Origin: Paenibacillus sp. SYP-B4298
GTDB lineage: Bacteria; Bacillota; Bacilli; Paenibacillales; Paenibacillaceae
Direction: 5' to 3'
Assembly (NCBI RefSeq): GCF_027627475.1
Contig: NZ_CP115484.1
Location: 5,731,501-5,795,500, forward strand
Length of the DNA: 64,000 bases
Below, piece after piece: positions 16,984 through 26,006 of this stretch. Numbering within the stretch: the stretch's first letter is position 1; every line of letters starts with the position of its first letter. The notes below the pieces were generated by a model. The model had not been told where the DNA came from, did no database searches, and saw only the letters and a program-made list of their open reading frames with translations. The position numbers and the translations under genes are program-made.

Positions 16984-18399
16984 TTATACCTGCTGGATCT
17001 GCAGCAGATTCGTGCGACCGGATTCGCCCAGAGGCACGCCCGCGGACAGAACGACGATGTCGCCTGCCTCGACATGACCGTTCTCCCGAGCCAGTCGCGT
17101 GGAGGAGTCAAACATCTCATCTGTGGTGGAGTAGCTCTCGCCTTGAATCGGGATGACACCGAACAGCAGGCAGATTTTGGCCAGTACATGCGGATGGCGC
17201 GTGATGGCAATAATCGGCGCTTGCGGGCGGTACTTGGAGATCATGCGCGCTGTGAATCCACTCTCTGTCGAAGTAATGATCGCCTTGGCATCCAGCTCCA
17301 GCGATGCGCTGACGACGCCCTGGCTGATCACTTCTGTAATATTGGTGGAGTGCTGCGCTTTTTTCTTCGTGAACTGCTGGTGGTATTGAATCATCGTCTC
17401 GGCTTTGCGTGCGATCGAGGCCATCGTCTTCACCGATTGAATCGGGTATTTGCCCGCTGCGGATTCCCCGGACAGCATGACGACGTCCGCGCCCTGCAGC
17501 ACGGCATTCGCAACATCGCTCACCTCTGCCCTTGTTGGGCGCGGATTTTGCTGCATCGATTCCAGCATGTGAGTGGCAACGATGACCGGCTTGCCGGCCA
17601 GATTACACTTGGTAATCATCTCCTGCTGCATCATCGGCACTTCCTCAACAGGAACCTCAACTCCCAGATCGCCGCGCGCTACCATGATGCCGTCGGAGGC
17701 ATCGATAATACCGTCCAAATTGACCATGCCTTCCTCGTTCTCAATCTTGGATATGATCTGCACATGTGGCGCGCCGTTCTCTGTCAGGATACGACGAATC
17801 TCCAGAATGTCCTCTCCCTTGCGGACGAAGGAAGCAGCGATCATCTCGATGTCATGCTGGATGCCAAAGTGGATATGCGCCACATCGCGCTCGGTTACCC
17901 CCGGCAGCGTCGTCTTGATGCCTGGGAGATTGACGCCCTTGCGCGGCTTCAGCAGGCCGCCGCTTTGGATCAGGCAAGTAATTTCTGTGCCCTCGCTCTT
18001 CAGGACAGTCAGATCAACCAAGCCGTCATCGATCAGGATGCGGTCGCCTGCCTTCACCACTTGCGGCAGCTCAGCATAGTTCACCCCGATGCGCGTGCTG
18101 TCCCCCAGCACCTCCTCAGAGGTCAGAATCAGCTCATTGCCTGCCTGCAGATCGACAGCGGCTTCCTTGAGCTTGCCAATACGCACCTCAGGCCCCTTAA
18201 TGTCCATCATCATCGGCACGAACGTATTGAGCTCGCGCGCAGCTTGTCTTACCTTCTCAATGCGCGAGATATGATCCTCCAGCTCGCCATGCGCCATATT
18301 CAGCCGGGCGACAGTCATGCCCGCGCGAATCATTTCTTTCAATGTTTCTACCGAATCACACGAAGGTCCCATGGTACAGATAATTTTAGTTTTTTGCAT
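16984..18399 (-). CDS. pyk: Pyruvate kinase, divergent short form
   Basis: This 471-aa protein has the complete A/B/C domain set and no extra C-terminal PEP-utiliser-like domain, unlike the 585-aa Bacillus enzyme. Catalytic residues are kept: Arg32 and Asn34, the Lys in IISKIENEEG, ARGDLGVE, and the Thr in IVATHMLESM. The monovalent-cation site is unusual: NFSHG is NMAHG, DTKGPEIRTG is DIKGPEVRIG, and GETAAGKYP is GESAAGKYP. GGAGGTG gives ATG 18399 as start. It stands alone, away from pfkA, and may be a second isozyme. Activity is likely, but its K+ dependence is uncertain. Confidence 0.9.
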   Translation of the reverse strand: MQKTKIICTMGPSCDSVETLKEMIRAGMTVARLNMAHGELEDHISRIEKVRQAARELNTFVPMMMDIKGPEVRIGKLKEAAVDLQAGNELILTSEEVLGDSTRIGVNYAELPQVVKAGDRILIDDGLVDLTVLKSEGTEITCLIQSGGLLKPRKGVNLPGIKTTLPGVTERDVAHIHFGIQHDIEMIAASFVRKGEDILEIRRILTENGAPHVQIISKIENEEGMVNLDGIIDASDGIMVARGDLGVEVPVEEVPMMQQEMITKCNLAGKPVIVATHMLESMQQNPRPTRAEVSDVANAVLQGADVVMLSGESAAGKYPIQSVKTMASIARKAETMIQYHQQFTKKKAQHSTNITEVISQGVVSASLELDAKAIITSTESGFTARMISKYRPQAPIIAITRHPHVLAKICLLFGVIPIQGESYSTTDEMFDSSTRLARENGHVEAGDIVVLSAGVPLGESGRTNLLQIQQV

Positions 18400-18514
18400 G
18401 TGAAGCACCTCCTATATTACCTTCATTGTAGCTTGTAATGGCAGTTGTAACTATGAACTATGGTATACTGAATGAAATATAGTACGGAGATGATGGCGAG
18501 CGGGAGGCTCTTCT

Positions 18515-19306
18515 ATGCTGATTATTACGGAGGCGCGTGAGGATCATGGAGTGGAATGGTACGAGGAAGGCGATAAGGGGGAGGGTCGGGGCGCTGACTG
18601 CCGACTGGTGCTGCTCACCTATGGCAGATGTGTATATTGGGTGAACAACACCAAGTATATAATGGAGAAGGGCGAGCTGCTGCTGCTGCCTGCTGGACAA
18701 GTTTTTTACGGGAAGAGCATCCCGACCGTGTTCCATACGAAGCTCTCGATCCGCTTCGTCCCGGGAGCTGCCTCAGGCGAGCTGTCATTGCTCCAGCGAT
18801 CAGCGCCGCTACATCTGCGTCTGGGGTGCTATGACAAGGTGCTGGAGCGATTGAAGGAATTGCTGATACAGTGGCAGGAGAGGCCCTCGTACTACGAGCT
18901 CATGGCCGGGGCGCTGCTCGCGGAAGCGCTCGTCATGGTCAGCCAGGAGCTGGATCGCGGCCCGATCACTAGCAGTAAGCATCGGTGCGTGGAGCGGATG
19001 AAGCATTATATCCAGCAGCATTACCGGGAGAAGGTAAGCAAGGAGCAGCTCGGTGACGCGATACAGCGAACGCCGAATTACGCTGCGACCTTATTCCGTG
19101 AGGTAACGGGTCAGACGATCAGCGCCTACACGCATAGCCAGCGTATTAAGACCGCTATATATTTGCTAACGGAGTCCCAGTTGACGGTGAGCGAAATTTC
19201 CGAATATGTCGGCTATAGCGACGTCTCCTATTTCTACCGCATCTTCAAGCGGCTAACCGGACACAGCCCTTCAGATTATTTCGATGAGCGCTCTCCGATC
19301 GTGTAG
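18515..19306 (+). CDS. AraC-family transcriptional regulator
   Basis: This 263-aa protein has an N-terminal cupin-like sensory half (about residues 10-140; the segment YIMEKGELLLLPAGQVFYG is the cupin strand pair). The C-terminal double HTH AraC domain is at residues 160-260, with the signature EISEYVGYSDVSYFYRIFKR. It is divergent from pyk with about 115 bases between starts. The sugar or other ligand is not evident, and no obvious target gene lies adjacent except pyk. Confidence 0.88.
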   Translation: MLIITEAREDHGVEWYEEGDKGEGRGADCRLVLLTYGRCVYWVNNTKYIMEKGELLLLPAGQVFYGKSIPTVFHTKLSIRFVPGAASGELSLLQRSAPLHLRLGCYDKVLERLKELLIQWQERPSYYELMAGALLAEALVMVSQELDRGPITSSKHRCVERMKHYIQQHYREKVSKEQLGDAIQRTPNYAATLFREVTGQTISAYTHSQRIKTAIYLLTESQLTVSEISEYVGYSDVSYFYRIFKRLTGHSPSDYFDERSPIV

Positions 19307-19347
19307 CTATAAGCGTTAAAGAAGACGGTGTGTGACAATGGAAGGGA

Positions 19348-19491
19348 TATTTCAGAGCAACCTTCGGGTGGAATGGCAATCATTTTGTTTTATTGCATCA
19401 TTTCGCAAAAACAACGCAAAAGACACCGCCATGAGAGATCGCTACTGCGGGTAGAAGAATGAGCAACTGGCTCTCAAGAATGAAGGAGTGA
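19348..19491 (+). pseudogene. HigB-type (Gp49-like) toxin remnant
   Basis: One frame reads VLLHHFAKTTQKTPP, stop, EIATA...MSNWLSRMKE, the C-terminal half of HigB/Gp49-like mRNA interferases (family pattern VLLHGFxKKTQKTPxxEIxxA). An in-frame TGA at 19432-19434 replaces what was probably an Arg codon, and the N-terminal half is missing. An XRE-type antitoxin fragment follows, the normal gene order for HigBA systems. It is dead as a toxin. Confidence 0.75.
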
Positions 19492-19541
19492 GTGGGTTAT
19501 GAAAAGCTGGAAGGAGAAAAGAAGGAGTTCAAGTCCATCGT

Positions 19542-19640
19542 ATGAATGAGCTTGAAGCCGTTGCACAGTTAGTGAATGCTACTCACCAAAGGCGTGTGGA
19601 GTTAGGGTGGACTCAAAAGGAGTTGGTCGAAAAAGTATAG
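19542..19640 (+). pseudogene. HigA-type XRE antitoxin remnant
   Basis: A 32-aa reading starts MNELEAVAQLVNATHQRR and continues ELGWTQKELVEKV before a stop, which is the first helix pair of an XRE HTH antitoxin. The rest of the HTH is not found downstream. Together with 19348-19491 it marks a decayed toxin-antitoxin pair at the left edge of the island. Confidence 0.7.
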
Positions 19641-19710
19641 AAGAAGCTGCGGCTGCGGGTGGTAAAGTAGTAATGATATTCAGATGACATCAAAGAGGTG
19701 AAGCGCATGT

Positions 19711-19754
19711 GCCGTTGTCTCTGGACATGGGTTCAAATCCCCTCGCCTCCACCA
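19711..19754 (+). ncRNA. tmRNA 3'-end fragment
   Basis: The stretch CTGGACATGGGTTCAAATCC followed by CCTCGCCTCCACCA has the layout of a tmRNA (ssrA) 3' end: T-arm with GGTTCAAATCC, acceptor strand CGCCTCC, encoded CCA. No tag-peptide region or 5' GGGGxCG end is visible in the 400 bases upstream, so this is a fragment. Such fragments are typical scars of elements that integrate at the ssrA 3' end. Confidence 0.65.
19738..19751 (+). repeat. att-like core, left copy
   Basis: TCCCCTCGCCTCCA lies inside the tmRNA fragment and is repeated exactly at 26007-26020. The two copies bracket about 6.3 kb of AT-rich sequence. Confidence 0.55.
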
Positions 19755-19757
19755 TGT

Positions 19758-19790
19758 AAATCCACTACCGAAAGAGGTAGCGGATTTTTA
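19758..19790 (+). terminator. Intrinsic terminator after the tmRNA fragment
   Basis: AAATCC-a-CTACC pairs with GGTAG-c-GGATTT and continues into TTTTTA. It probably belonged to the original ssrA gene and moved with its 3' end. Confidence 0.8.
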
Positions 19791-19865
19791 TAGGAAAATG
19801 TTCCCGTTTTGCTCACCACGTTGTACAATTATAATAAGGTAAGAATTTGTAAAGGTGAGAATGAA

Positions 19866-20113
19866 ATGTGGGGCGTTTGGGATGCTTTGAGTAATCCTTC
19901 AATTGGATTTTCAGGATTTATAGGGGCAATAATAATTGCAGTCGGCACAACGGTTGCCAAAGTTAAAAATAATCCTTTCAGACTTTTTATTTCTCTAGAA
20001 GAAGCGCAGTATATGAGCGGCTGGTCTAGGCTTTTCAGAACAGCATACATTTCGTTACTTATTATCCTTGGTATTTTTTTGTACACAGCATATGTTACAT
20101 CATTAATTGAGCA
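19866..20113 (+). pseudogene. Membrane protein gene, 5' part (split by IS)
   Basis: This 5' piece encodes about 82 residues with two TM segments (GFIGAIIIAVGTTVAKV and TAYISLLIILGIFLYTAY). AAAGGTGAGA precedes ATG 19866. The frame is broken by the insertion element at 20114. Removing the element and one 9-bp duplication joins it in frame to 21572-22301, giving an original protein of 325 aa. The family is not recognised. Base composition is AT-rich like the rest of the island. Confidence 0.8.
20105..20113. repeat. Target-site duplication, left
   Basis: AATTGAGCA is identical to 21563-21571 and directly abuts the left inverted repeat of the insertion sequence. Confidence 0.9.
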
Positions 20114-21562
20114 CACTAGCGTTGCATAAACCTTGTGAATGCTTTATGTCTGAAAATTCAGAAACGCCCTTATAAATTAAAAATCCAAAAAGGCAATAGC
20201 TCCTTAAAAGTAGCCTGTCTCATTTGGATGAATTATGCAAATATGTATGATTAGATAAGATCAGCGGAGTGATTCATCGTAACAATCATTATTTCTCTTC
20301 GTCGCCTTCCCTTGGATAAACGACTCGGTTTTTGTTTCATTCGGCTCAACCACTGAGCGTAGGACTGCCATAATAATTTTGTTAGCCATCGGGTTAACTG
20401 CAGTAGACTGTGATTAACTTTCGTCTCCAGTTTGACAAGCAGTAGCAAACAAAAGGCGATAAGGGCGATCCAAACCTGATTATGAACCGCACGGTCACTT
20501 TGACCATGGAAATGCTTGATCCTCAAATGCTGCTTCATCCACTTGAAGAACGTTTCAATGGCCCAACGACTACGGTACATGTCGCTGATTTCGTCACAGG
20601 TCAGATCCAACCGATTGGTAACCAAAAATAACAGATTGCCCTGAGAATCTTGCGTTTGAACCACCCGAAGCAAATGCTTCATTTTCTTTTGTGGAGAGCC
20701 AACTCGCACGATGACATCCTCACTGACATAGCTTTCTTGCGGAACCTCAAGAAACTCAATAGGTTCAATGCACGCATTATTCTTCAGCCTTGTGACGAAT
20801 GAGATGTTATTCTCGCCATAGCGGTCGAATGCCGAATAGTCCATGTAACCTCGGTCAAACACATACGTGAATCCGGGTTCATCCGTAAGCTCATCGAGCT
20901 GTGTACGGTCGTTTTTCTTTGCATTCGTAATGGTCGCCTTCTCTGGCATGACATCTTGATCGCCGACAAATGCTAGTCGCATATGGAGTTTGATGCCTGC
21001 TTTAGTCTTGCGGAATGTTGCCCATTTGTACTTTTGTAAACACAGGGCTACGGTGGTCGAGTCGATAATCTTTATTTTGTTACGTGCAGCTGGTGTAGGA
21101 CAGGTCGTGAGAATCCGTTTGACGAGACGCTCAAACAACTGTTGAAGCAATTCCGGATCCACCTGATTATGTTTCCGACTAAGTTGAGCTGCGGAAATGG
21201 ACTTCAGCCCAAGTTCACGTTGAAATGCCTTGCAGAGTACATCATCGGCAATGTGCCTTAGTCCTTCTCTGCCTTGCAGTTGTGCATGCAGGAACAGTTT
21301 CAAGTAGGCTGCAGTCGTTAGCTTCTTCACATACTTATCTTGCTGGGTTTCTGTAACCCATTCTGTGAATGTTCTCGTACATATTGGTGCTAACCTTTAC
21401 CAAACGAAGAAATTAGGGTATGCTTGTCCATGTGATGATCCTTTTCAGTGGATTATGGACAGGGCTACCTTCCATAATCTATTGTAAAGGATTTTTTTAT
21501 GTACAATTTTAGATAAGACAGAAAGTTATGAAGATTCAGAGAACATTAATGCAACGCTAGTG
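20114..21562 (-). mobile_element. IS4-family insertion sequence, 1449 bp
   Basis: The element is bounded by a perfect 14-bp inverted repeat, CACTAGCGTTGCAT at 20114-20127 and its complement at 21549-21562, which extends imperfectly inward. It carries one DDE transposase on the minus strand and is flanked by the 9-bp duplication AATTGAGCA. Both ends and the transposase frame are intact, so it may still be mobile and may be a recent arrival. It disrupts a membrane protein gene. Confidence 0.93.
20251..21330 (-). CDS. IS4-family DDE transposase
   Basis: This 359-aa transposase catalyses cut-and-paste movement of the surrounding element. The first catalytic Asp is in IKIIDSTTVAL and the second in YVFDRGYMDY. 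The Glu with the IS4 YREK-type signature is in YRSRWAIETFFKWMKQHL. The start is a GTG at 21330. The reading frame is complete and the family's usual N-terminal helical region is present. Confidence 0.93.
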   Translation of the reverse strand: MKKLTTAAYLKLFLHAQLQGREGLRHIADDVLCKAFQRELGLKSISAAQLSRKHNQVDPELLQQLFERLVKRILTTCPTPAARNKIKIIDSTTVALCLQKYKWATFRKTKAGIKLHMRLAFVGDQDVMPEKATITNAKKNDRTQLDELTDEPGFTYVFDRGYMDYSAFDRYGENNISFVTRLKNNACIEPIEFLEVPQESYVSEDVIVRVGSPQKKMKHLLRVVQTQDSQGNLLFLVTNRLDLTCDEISDMYRSRWAIETFFKWMKQHLRIKHFHGQSDRAVHNQVWIALIAFCLLLLVKLETKVNHSLLQLTRWLTKLLWQSYAQWLSRMKQKPSRLSKGRRRREIMIVTMNHSADLI

Positions 21563-21571
21563 AATTGAGCA
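21563..21571. repeat. Target-site duplication, right
   Basis: Second copy of AATTGAGCA, directly after the right inverted repeat of the insertion sequence. Confidence 0.9.
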
Positions 21572-22301
21572 TGAGTTTAAGCATGCTTGGCTGTATAAAA
21601 TTGTGATGTCATCGATTAACCCGGCATCTTTTTTAATTACAACCGCTTTTTTTGTGCTTTTTATTGTGCTTTTAAATAGGAACATTATTCAAAAGAAGTT
21701 AACCGAGATGTTGTACAGTTCACGAAGTACACGGCGTAGAAGAAGTGTTTTTATTATTGTAATGATGCTTTTTATTTTGGGTTACTGCTTTTTCTTCTCG
21801 GTAATGTACGGCTTCTTTACAAATGAAATATTGGTAAGAGCAAATACTGCGGGGATAGATTATTCATATTCCTTTTTATTGCTCTTCCAGATTGATCAGT
21901 TAAATCATTCAATTCTTGCAGAAATATTACCGGTAACTTTTTTTTATTGCATGGCAATTTTGCCTATTCGGAAACTGTCGAAATTTTTAGGTCGCTCAGA
22001 AGTGATTATCAACATTGTTTTAAAGTCTGGGAAGAGTTTTGAGAAGAAGTATTTACTAAACTCAAATGTAGATGATGGAGTCTTAATAAGTGATTCACTA
22101 GATATGTTCGATCAAAATAAATACTTGATACCAAAGGAAAATATTGAATATATAGGCTTTGATACAACTTATTACAGTTTTAACGAGGAGATTGCACCTA
22201 AAAACTCCTCGCTTCTAGTCACATTATCTGAGTTTAACGATAATGAGAAAGCATTATTACGCTCAATGCTCAGAACCACCAACAAGAAAAATGGGGAATG
22301 A
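21572..22301 (+). pseudogene. Membrane protein gene, 3' part (split by IS)
   Basis: This piece continues the frame broken at 20113. The codons after the duplication read EFKHAWLYKIVMSSINPASF and go on to two or three further TM helices (FLITTAFFVLFIVLLN, VFIIVMMLFILGYCFFF, ILPVTFFYCMAI). A soluble C-terminal domain of about 100 residues ends in TTNKKNGE. A GTG at 21603 could allow independent translation of the 3' part, but no convincing ribosome site is seen. No family recognised. Confidence 0.75.
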
Positions 22302-22384
22302 GGCAGCCCTTAAGACAAGAGGTCTGGCTCATTGTAAGTTCACCCATACTCTGTTTCATCTCGAACAAGTCTTTTTAACGACAG

Positions 22385-23548
22385 TAGCGGTCAAAGCGGC
22401 TTAACGACAAAATCCTTGAATTCGACGAACAATTCGCGCAGGGTTCCTCTTTGATGGCGACCTTTGCTCGTCAAGCTGTCGTTCAATGATTCGTTCCTCC
22501 GGCCGAGCCATCTCCTCCTGCAGGCTGCTCATCTTACTGACAAGGAGGGCTGGGTTAATCCCTGGGAGATCGCTGTGACAATGTTGTTGATTTACTGATC
22601 AGTTTCCGCTATTAAGCGGAGGGAGGCTATTTCTTCTTATCTCGCTGCTGTAGCTTGCTGCTGGTAATCGTTCAGTTGCTTTGCGAGATTAGGAATCGTC
22701 GCGTCGTTGAAAATTCGCTGTTCAAACTCGTTGATGACGTAGCTCTCTCATGTACTCGCGGCGAAGTTCTTTGTTTCGGCACTTTTTGGTGCGCTCCCGA
22801 TTTCCGCAACGGTAGAAGACGTACTTTAACTTGTTGCGACCGCAGTTTTTGACGTTGCCCATTGCGAAGGTTACTCAAGTATATGAAATAAATTGTCAAT
22901 CTTATAATAAGATACATTTCTTTAGCTTTATATGCTCCTGGAGCACGTTTGTTCTGATTAACTTTGACTTGAACCGCTTGAGAGTCCTCCTTGGAGATAA
23001 AAGCTGGCATTTCTCCCTCAATCCGAATGACGTCTTCAGCGTTCTTTTGTCAGATTAAATAGATAAACACCTGTATACTTCTCGTTCTTCGACATTTCAA
23101 AAGAGTGCTTTTTCTGATTTGTCTGCCCGTCCGTGATTTATAGCCATGGTCATTCAGTTCATTAAAATTTGATTATACCCATAGCGGTTAAAAAATAAGG
23201 AATAAACGGTCTCGACAATCGGTTTCTCCGTTTTATTTATGATATACTTCTTGGTTGAGGGTCTACGACGTACCAGATAGGCGGTCGACCACCAGTATGC
23301 TTGCATTGGTAGGCTGTCTCCTTCATGCCTTTCATAACCTGTAGTAAGCTGCCATTCCTTCTAACACTGATTCAAGAATGATGGCCTCAGGCGAATCGTC
23401 GAGATTTTCGGTGACGACTATTAAGCGTATATGATTTTTCTTAAGAATCCTTATATAGTGGATGCTATCGTATTTAACGGTTGTTATGGTGGTGGAGATT
23501 CCGCTTTTATTGATATGCTCACGTATCACAACGGACATAAAAAACACT
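22385..23548 (-). pseudogene. Decayed large serine recombinase
   Basis: Reading the minus strand in shifting frames gives a serine recombinase in the right domain order. First is the end of the resolvase domain (VTENLDDSPEAIILESVLEG). Then come GMKETAYQCKHTGG, the recombinase domain (KYIINKTEKPIVETV) and the zinc-ribbon region (YRCGNRERTKKCRNKELRR). The C-terminal coiled coil reads INNIVTAISQGLTQPSL, then LQEEMARPEERI. The catalytic Ser region is missing, and several stops and frameshifts interrupt the rest. This is the likely former integrase of the island. It explains most of the otherwise gene-free 22302-23604. Confidence 0.85.
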
Positions 23549-23604
23549 TTGGTAGGGTATAATTATGATATTAATATTTTTGGTTATTCAGGGGGGGATT
23601 TGTT

Positions 23605-24843
23605 TTGCTACTAGAAAACGAAAATCTTGACTTTTCTAATACAAGTAACGGTGGGCATAGTTTAACTGAAGAAGAGATAAATGAAAAGTATCAACGTGGA
23701 GAAATGAGAATTATTACTGAACAGGGGAGATACCCTCTTCAAAATATAAAGGAAATCCTCAGCAAGAATATGAAGTTTAACCCTGAGTACCAAAGAAGGA
23801 GAATCTGGACAAACGTTCAAAAGTCCAGACTTATTGAATCATTTATTATTAATATTCCAGTACCTCCTGTTTTCTTGTACGAGATAGATTTTTCCAAATA
23901 TGAAGTGATGGACGGTTTGCAGCGGCTATCTACTTTGTATGATTTTTACGACAATAAGTTTGCCTTAATAGGTCTTGAAGTATGGCCGGAATTGATTGGA
24001 AAGACTTACAGTCAGTTGCCAGAAAAAATCCAACAAGGCATCGACCGAAGATATATCTCAACAATCGTTATACTGAATGAGAGTGCGAAAGATGTAACTG
24101 AGGCGCAAATAATGAAGAAGTATGTATTTGAACGACTGAATACTGGTGGTACAAAGTTAACAGACCAAGAAACTAGAAATGCATTATATGACGGTAATTT
24201 TAATACTTTATGTATGAAGATTGCGAGGGAAAATGATAATTTCCATAGGTTGTGGAAAATAAGGCCCTTTGTTGAAGAAGAATTAATAAGAATTGTGGAT
24301 AATGATCCAGATGAGGATTTTAGTGAAGAGTTAGAAGAAAGGAATAGGAAAATTTATGTTAGAATGGAGGATGTTGAGTTAGTACTTCGTTTTTTTGCTT
24401 ATAGGCAAATAGAAACAATTCCGGTTACAAGGGTGAAAGAAATGCTTGATCTTTACCTTAAAGAAGCTAATCAAAATTATGACGATAGAATGATAACCCA
24501 GTTTGAAATTTTATTTAATAAGACAATTCAATTAGCCGAAGCACTCTTTGAAGATAAAGCATTTCTGTTATTTTCAAAGAGAAAAAATGGTGACTACGGG
24601 TGGTTCCCACGCCCTTCTAAACTGGTTTACGATCCCATAATGTGTGTATTAAGTGAATTCGTGTTTGATGATGAAGTAGTTTGTAAGTTAGTCGAAAAAA
24701 GGGGGATATTGATTGAAAAAATGGAAGGGCTTTTCAAAGATAACAGCACTGATTTTAACGGAAGAAATAATAACAAAAGTGATGTGATTAGAAGAAAGGC
24801 ACTTTTCAATACTTTATTTAAAAGTGTGTTAGAGGATGAGTGA
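23605..24843 (+). CDS. DUF262-domain protein (GmrS-like nuclease/NTPase arm)
   Basis: This 412-aa soluble protein begins at a TTG (23605) six bases after GGGGGGGA. The DUF262 core is at residues 42-200: the NPEYQRRRIW segment, the ParB-like DGLQRLSTL at residues 103-111 (DGQQR motif) and FERLNTGGTKLTDQE at 175-189. DUF262 forms the S half of type IV GmrSD restriction enzymes and many other defence modules, where it uses NTP and controls DNA attack. No DUF1524 HNH domain follows here. Instead the next gene, two bases away, encodes a HEPN-type protein. AT-rich and intact within the island. Confidence 0.85.
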   Translation: MLLENENLDFSNTSNGGHSLTEEEINEKYQRGEMRIITEQGRYPLQNIKEILSKNMKFNPEYQRRRIWTNVQKSRLIESFIINIPVPPVFLYEIDFSKYEVMDGLQRLSTLYDFYDNKFALIGLEVWPELIGKTYSQLPEKIQQGIDRRYISTIVILNESAKDVTEAQIMKKYVFERLNTGGTKLTDQETRNALYDGNFNTLCMKIARENDNFHRLWKIRPFVEEELIRIVDNDPDEDFSEELEERNRKIYVRMEDVELVLRFFAYRQIETIPVTRVKEMLDLYLKEANQNYDDRMITQFEILFNKTIQLAEALFEDKAFLLFSKRKNGDYGWFPRPSKLVYDPIMCVLSEFVFDDEVVCKLVEKRGILIEKMEGLFKDNSTDFNGRNNNKSDVIRRKALFNTLFKSVLEDE

Positions 24844-24845
24844 AG

Positions 24846-25799
24846 ATGCAAGCATTCATCTCAGAGAATATTGAGTTCCAAAAAAATCTAGATGTCTTAG
24901 TTAAGTATATTGAATTTAATAAGAATAATCAGAGCGCTAATTATGGGGAATATAGAGATATTGTCTATGGTGCTATTATAAATAGAGGGTACACTCTATG
25001 GGAAAGTTTTGTGAAAGAGATCTTCTTTATTTATTTTTCTTTGAAAAAAGTAGAGTTTTATGATAATAACACTATTATTGAAAAGTATAGAATAAATGAG
25101 TTGCCTGGTTTTCTTTTTGAGCAAGCTTTATTTGATAAACAACAAGAAAAGATATCATTTCAGTTAAATAAGAGTATCTTAACCTTTACCAGTAAGAATA
25201 TTGATATGTCTGAGTTAGCGAAACTATTTAAACGGGTGGATTTGGATGTACAAGCTGAGCTAAATAACAATTTAGAATTAAAACATGCTGTTTTAACGTT
25301 TGATGTAGCATTTGAAAATGGACTATTAGAAGAAAATAAACCAACGCAAGCATTAAAAAGACTAATTCAAGAAAGGAATCTAGTCTCACATTATGCTCAC
25401 ATAGATCAGTTTCAGAGTATAGACATTTTGTTGGAGTGGGTTAAATATTATAAACTTTTAGGGAAAATTCTTTCAAAGGTAATATGTTTAGAGTATGTAA
25501 GAACAATCGAAACTGATAAAAAAGAAGTTGGTGAGTGTAAAAATGTTTTATCTAATAACTTAATTTTGTTAGATACAGCTCCTCAAGTTGAAATAAAAAT
25601 GAGCACTAAGATATATATATATAATTCCAGTAATAAGCTAATCGATATTGTTATACCAAAATCGTTTATGGTTGAAAATAAGGTTGTTGAAACTGTACCG
25701 GAGATGAGTAAAGCAGGCATAAAAGTTGAAAGTGTTTTTGATTCGGGGTTAAAGTATAGTGAAGGACATAAATACTATATCATGGCTAATGTGTTTTGA
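24846..25799 (+). CDS. HEPN-type nuclease (MAE_28990/MAE_18760-like)
   Basis: This 317-aa protein has no TM or signal. The helical N-terminal two-thirds ends in the HEPN ribonuclease motif R-x4-H (Arg177 to His182 in ERNLVSHYAH), preceded by a long helix. Residues 235-317 form a separate beta-rich domain of unknown role. It matches the layout of HEPN proteins that pair with DUF262 genes. ATG 24846 lies two bases after the DUF262 stop, so the two are translated together. Inferred role: the RNA-cutting effector of a two-gene phage-defence module. Confidence 0.78.
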   Translation: MQAFISENIEFQKNLDVLVKYIEFNKNNQSANYGEYRDIVYGAIINRGYTLWESFVKEIFFIYFSLKKVEFYDNNTIIEKYRINELPGFLFEQALFDKQQEKISFQLNKSILTFTSKNIDMSELAKLFKRVDLDVQAELNNNLELKHAVLTFDVAFENGLLEENKPTQALKRLIQERNLVSHYAHIDQFQSIDILLEWVKYYKLLGKILSKVICLEYVRTIETDKKEVGECKNVLSNNLILLDTAPQVEIKMSTKIYIYNSSNKLIDIVIPKSFMVENKVVETVPEMSKAGIKVESVFDSGLKYSEGHKYYIMANVF

Positions 25800-26006
25800 G
25801 TAAAAGTCTTTTTAGGCAGATGTCTATTACAATCAAAAAACAGCACATGTGCAATAGTTAAAGTCATTCAGTTTAGTTTTCGGAGTGAGGTAGGGTTGGT
25901 TAAGACAGTTCCTTGTATGCTTTATTACTGTTAAGTATGCAGCAGAATATTAAACATTCGATAAGCCGACTTATCTAACAAGACTGGATTGTGGATTTAC
26001 CCATCC

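Noticed and set aside
16912-18438. 508-aa open frame on the plus strand across pyk
   Set aside because: Antisense shadow of a complete pyruvate kinase gene; no domain, no ribosome site.
22655-23010. Short open frames within 22650-23060 as real genes
   Set aside because: They are pieces of the decayed serine recombinase read in shifting frames or on the wrong strand.
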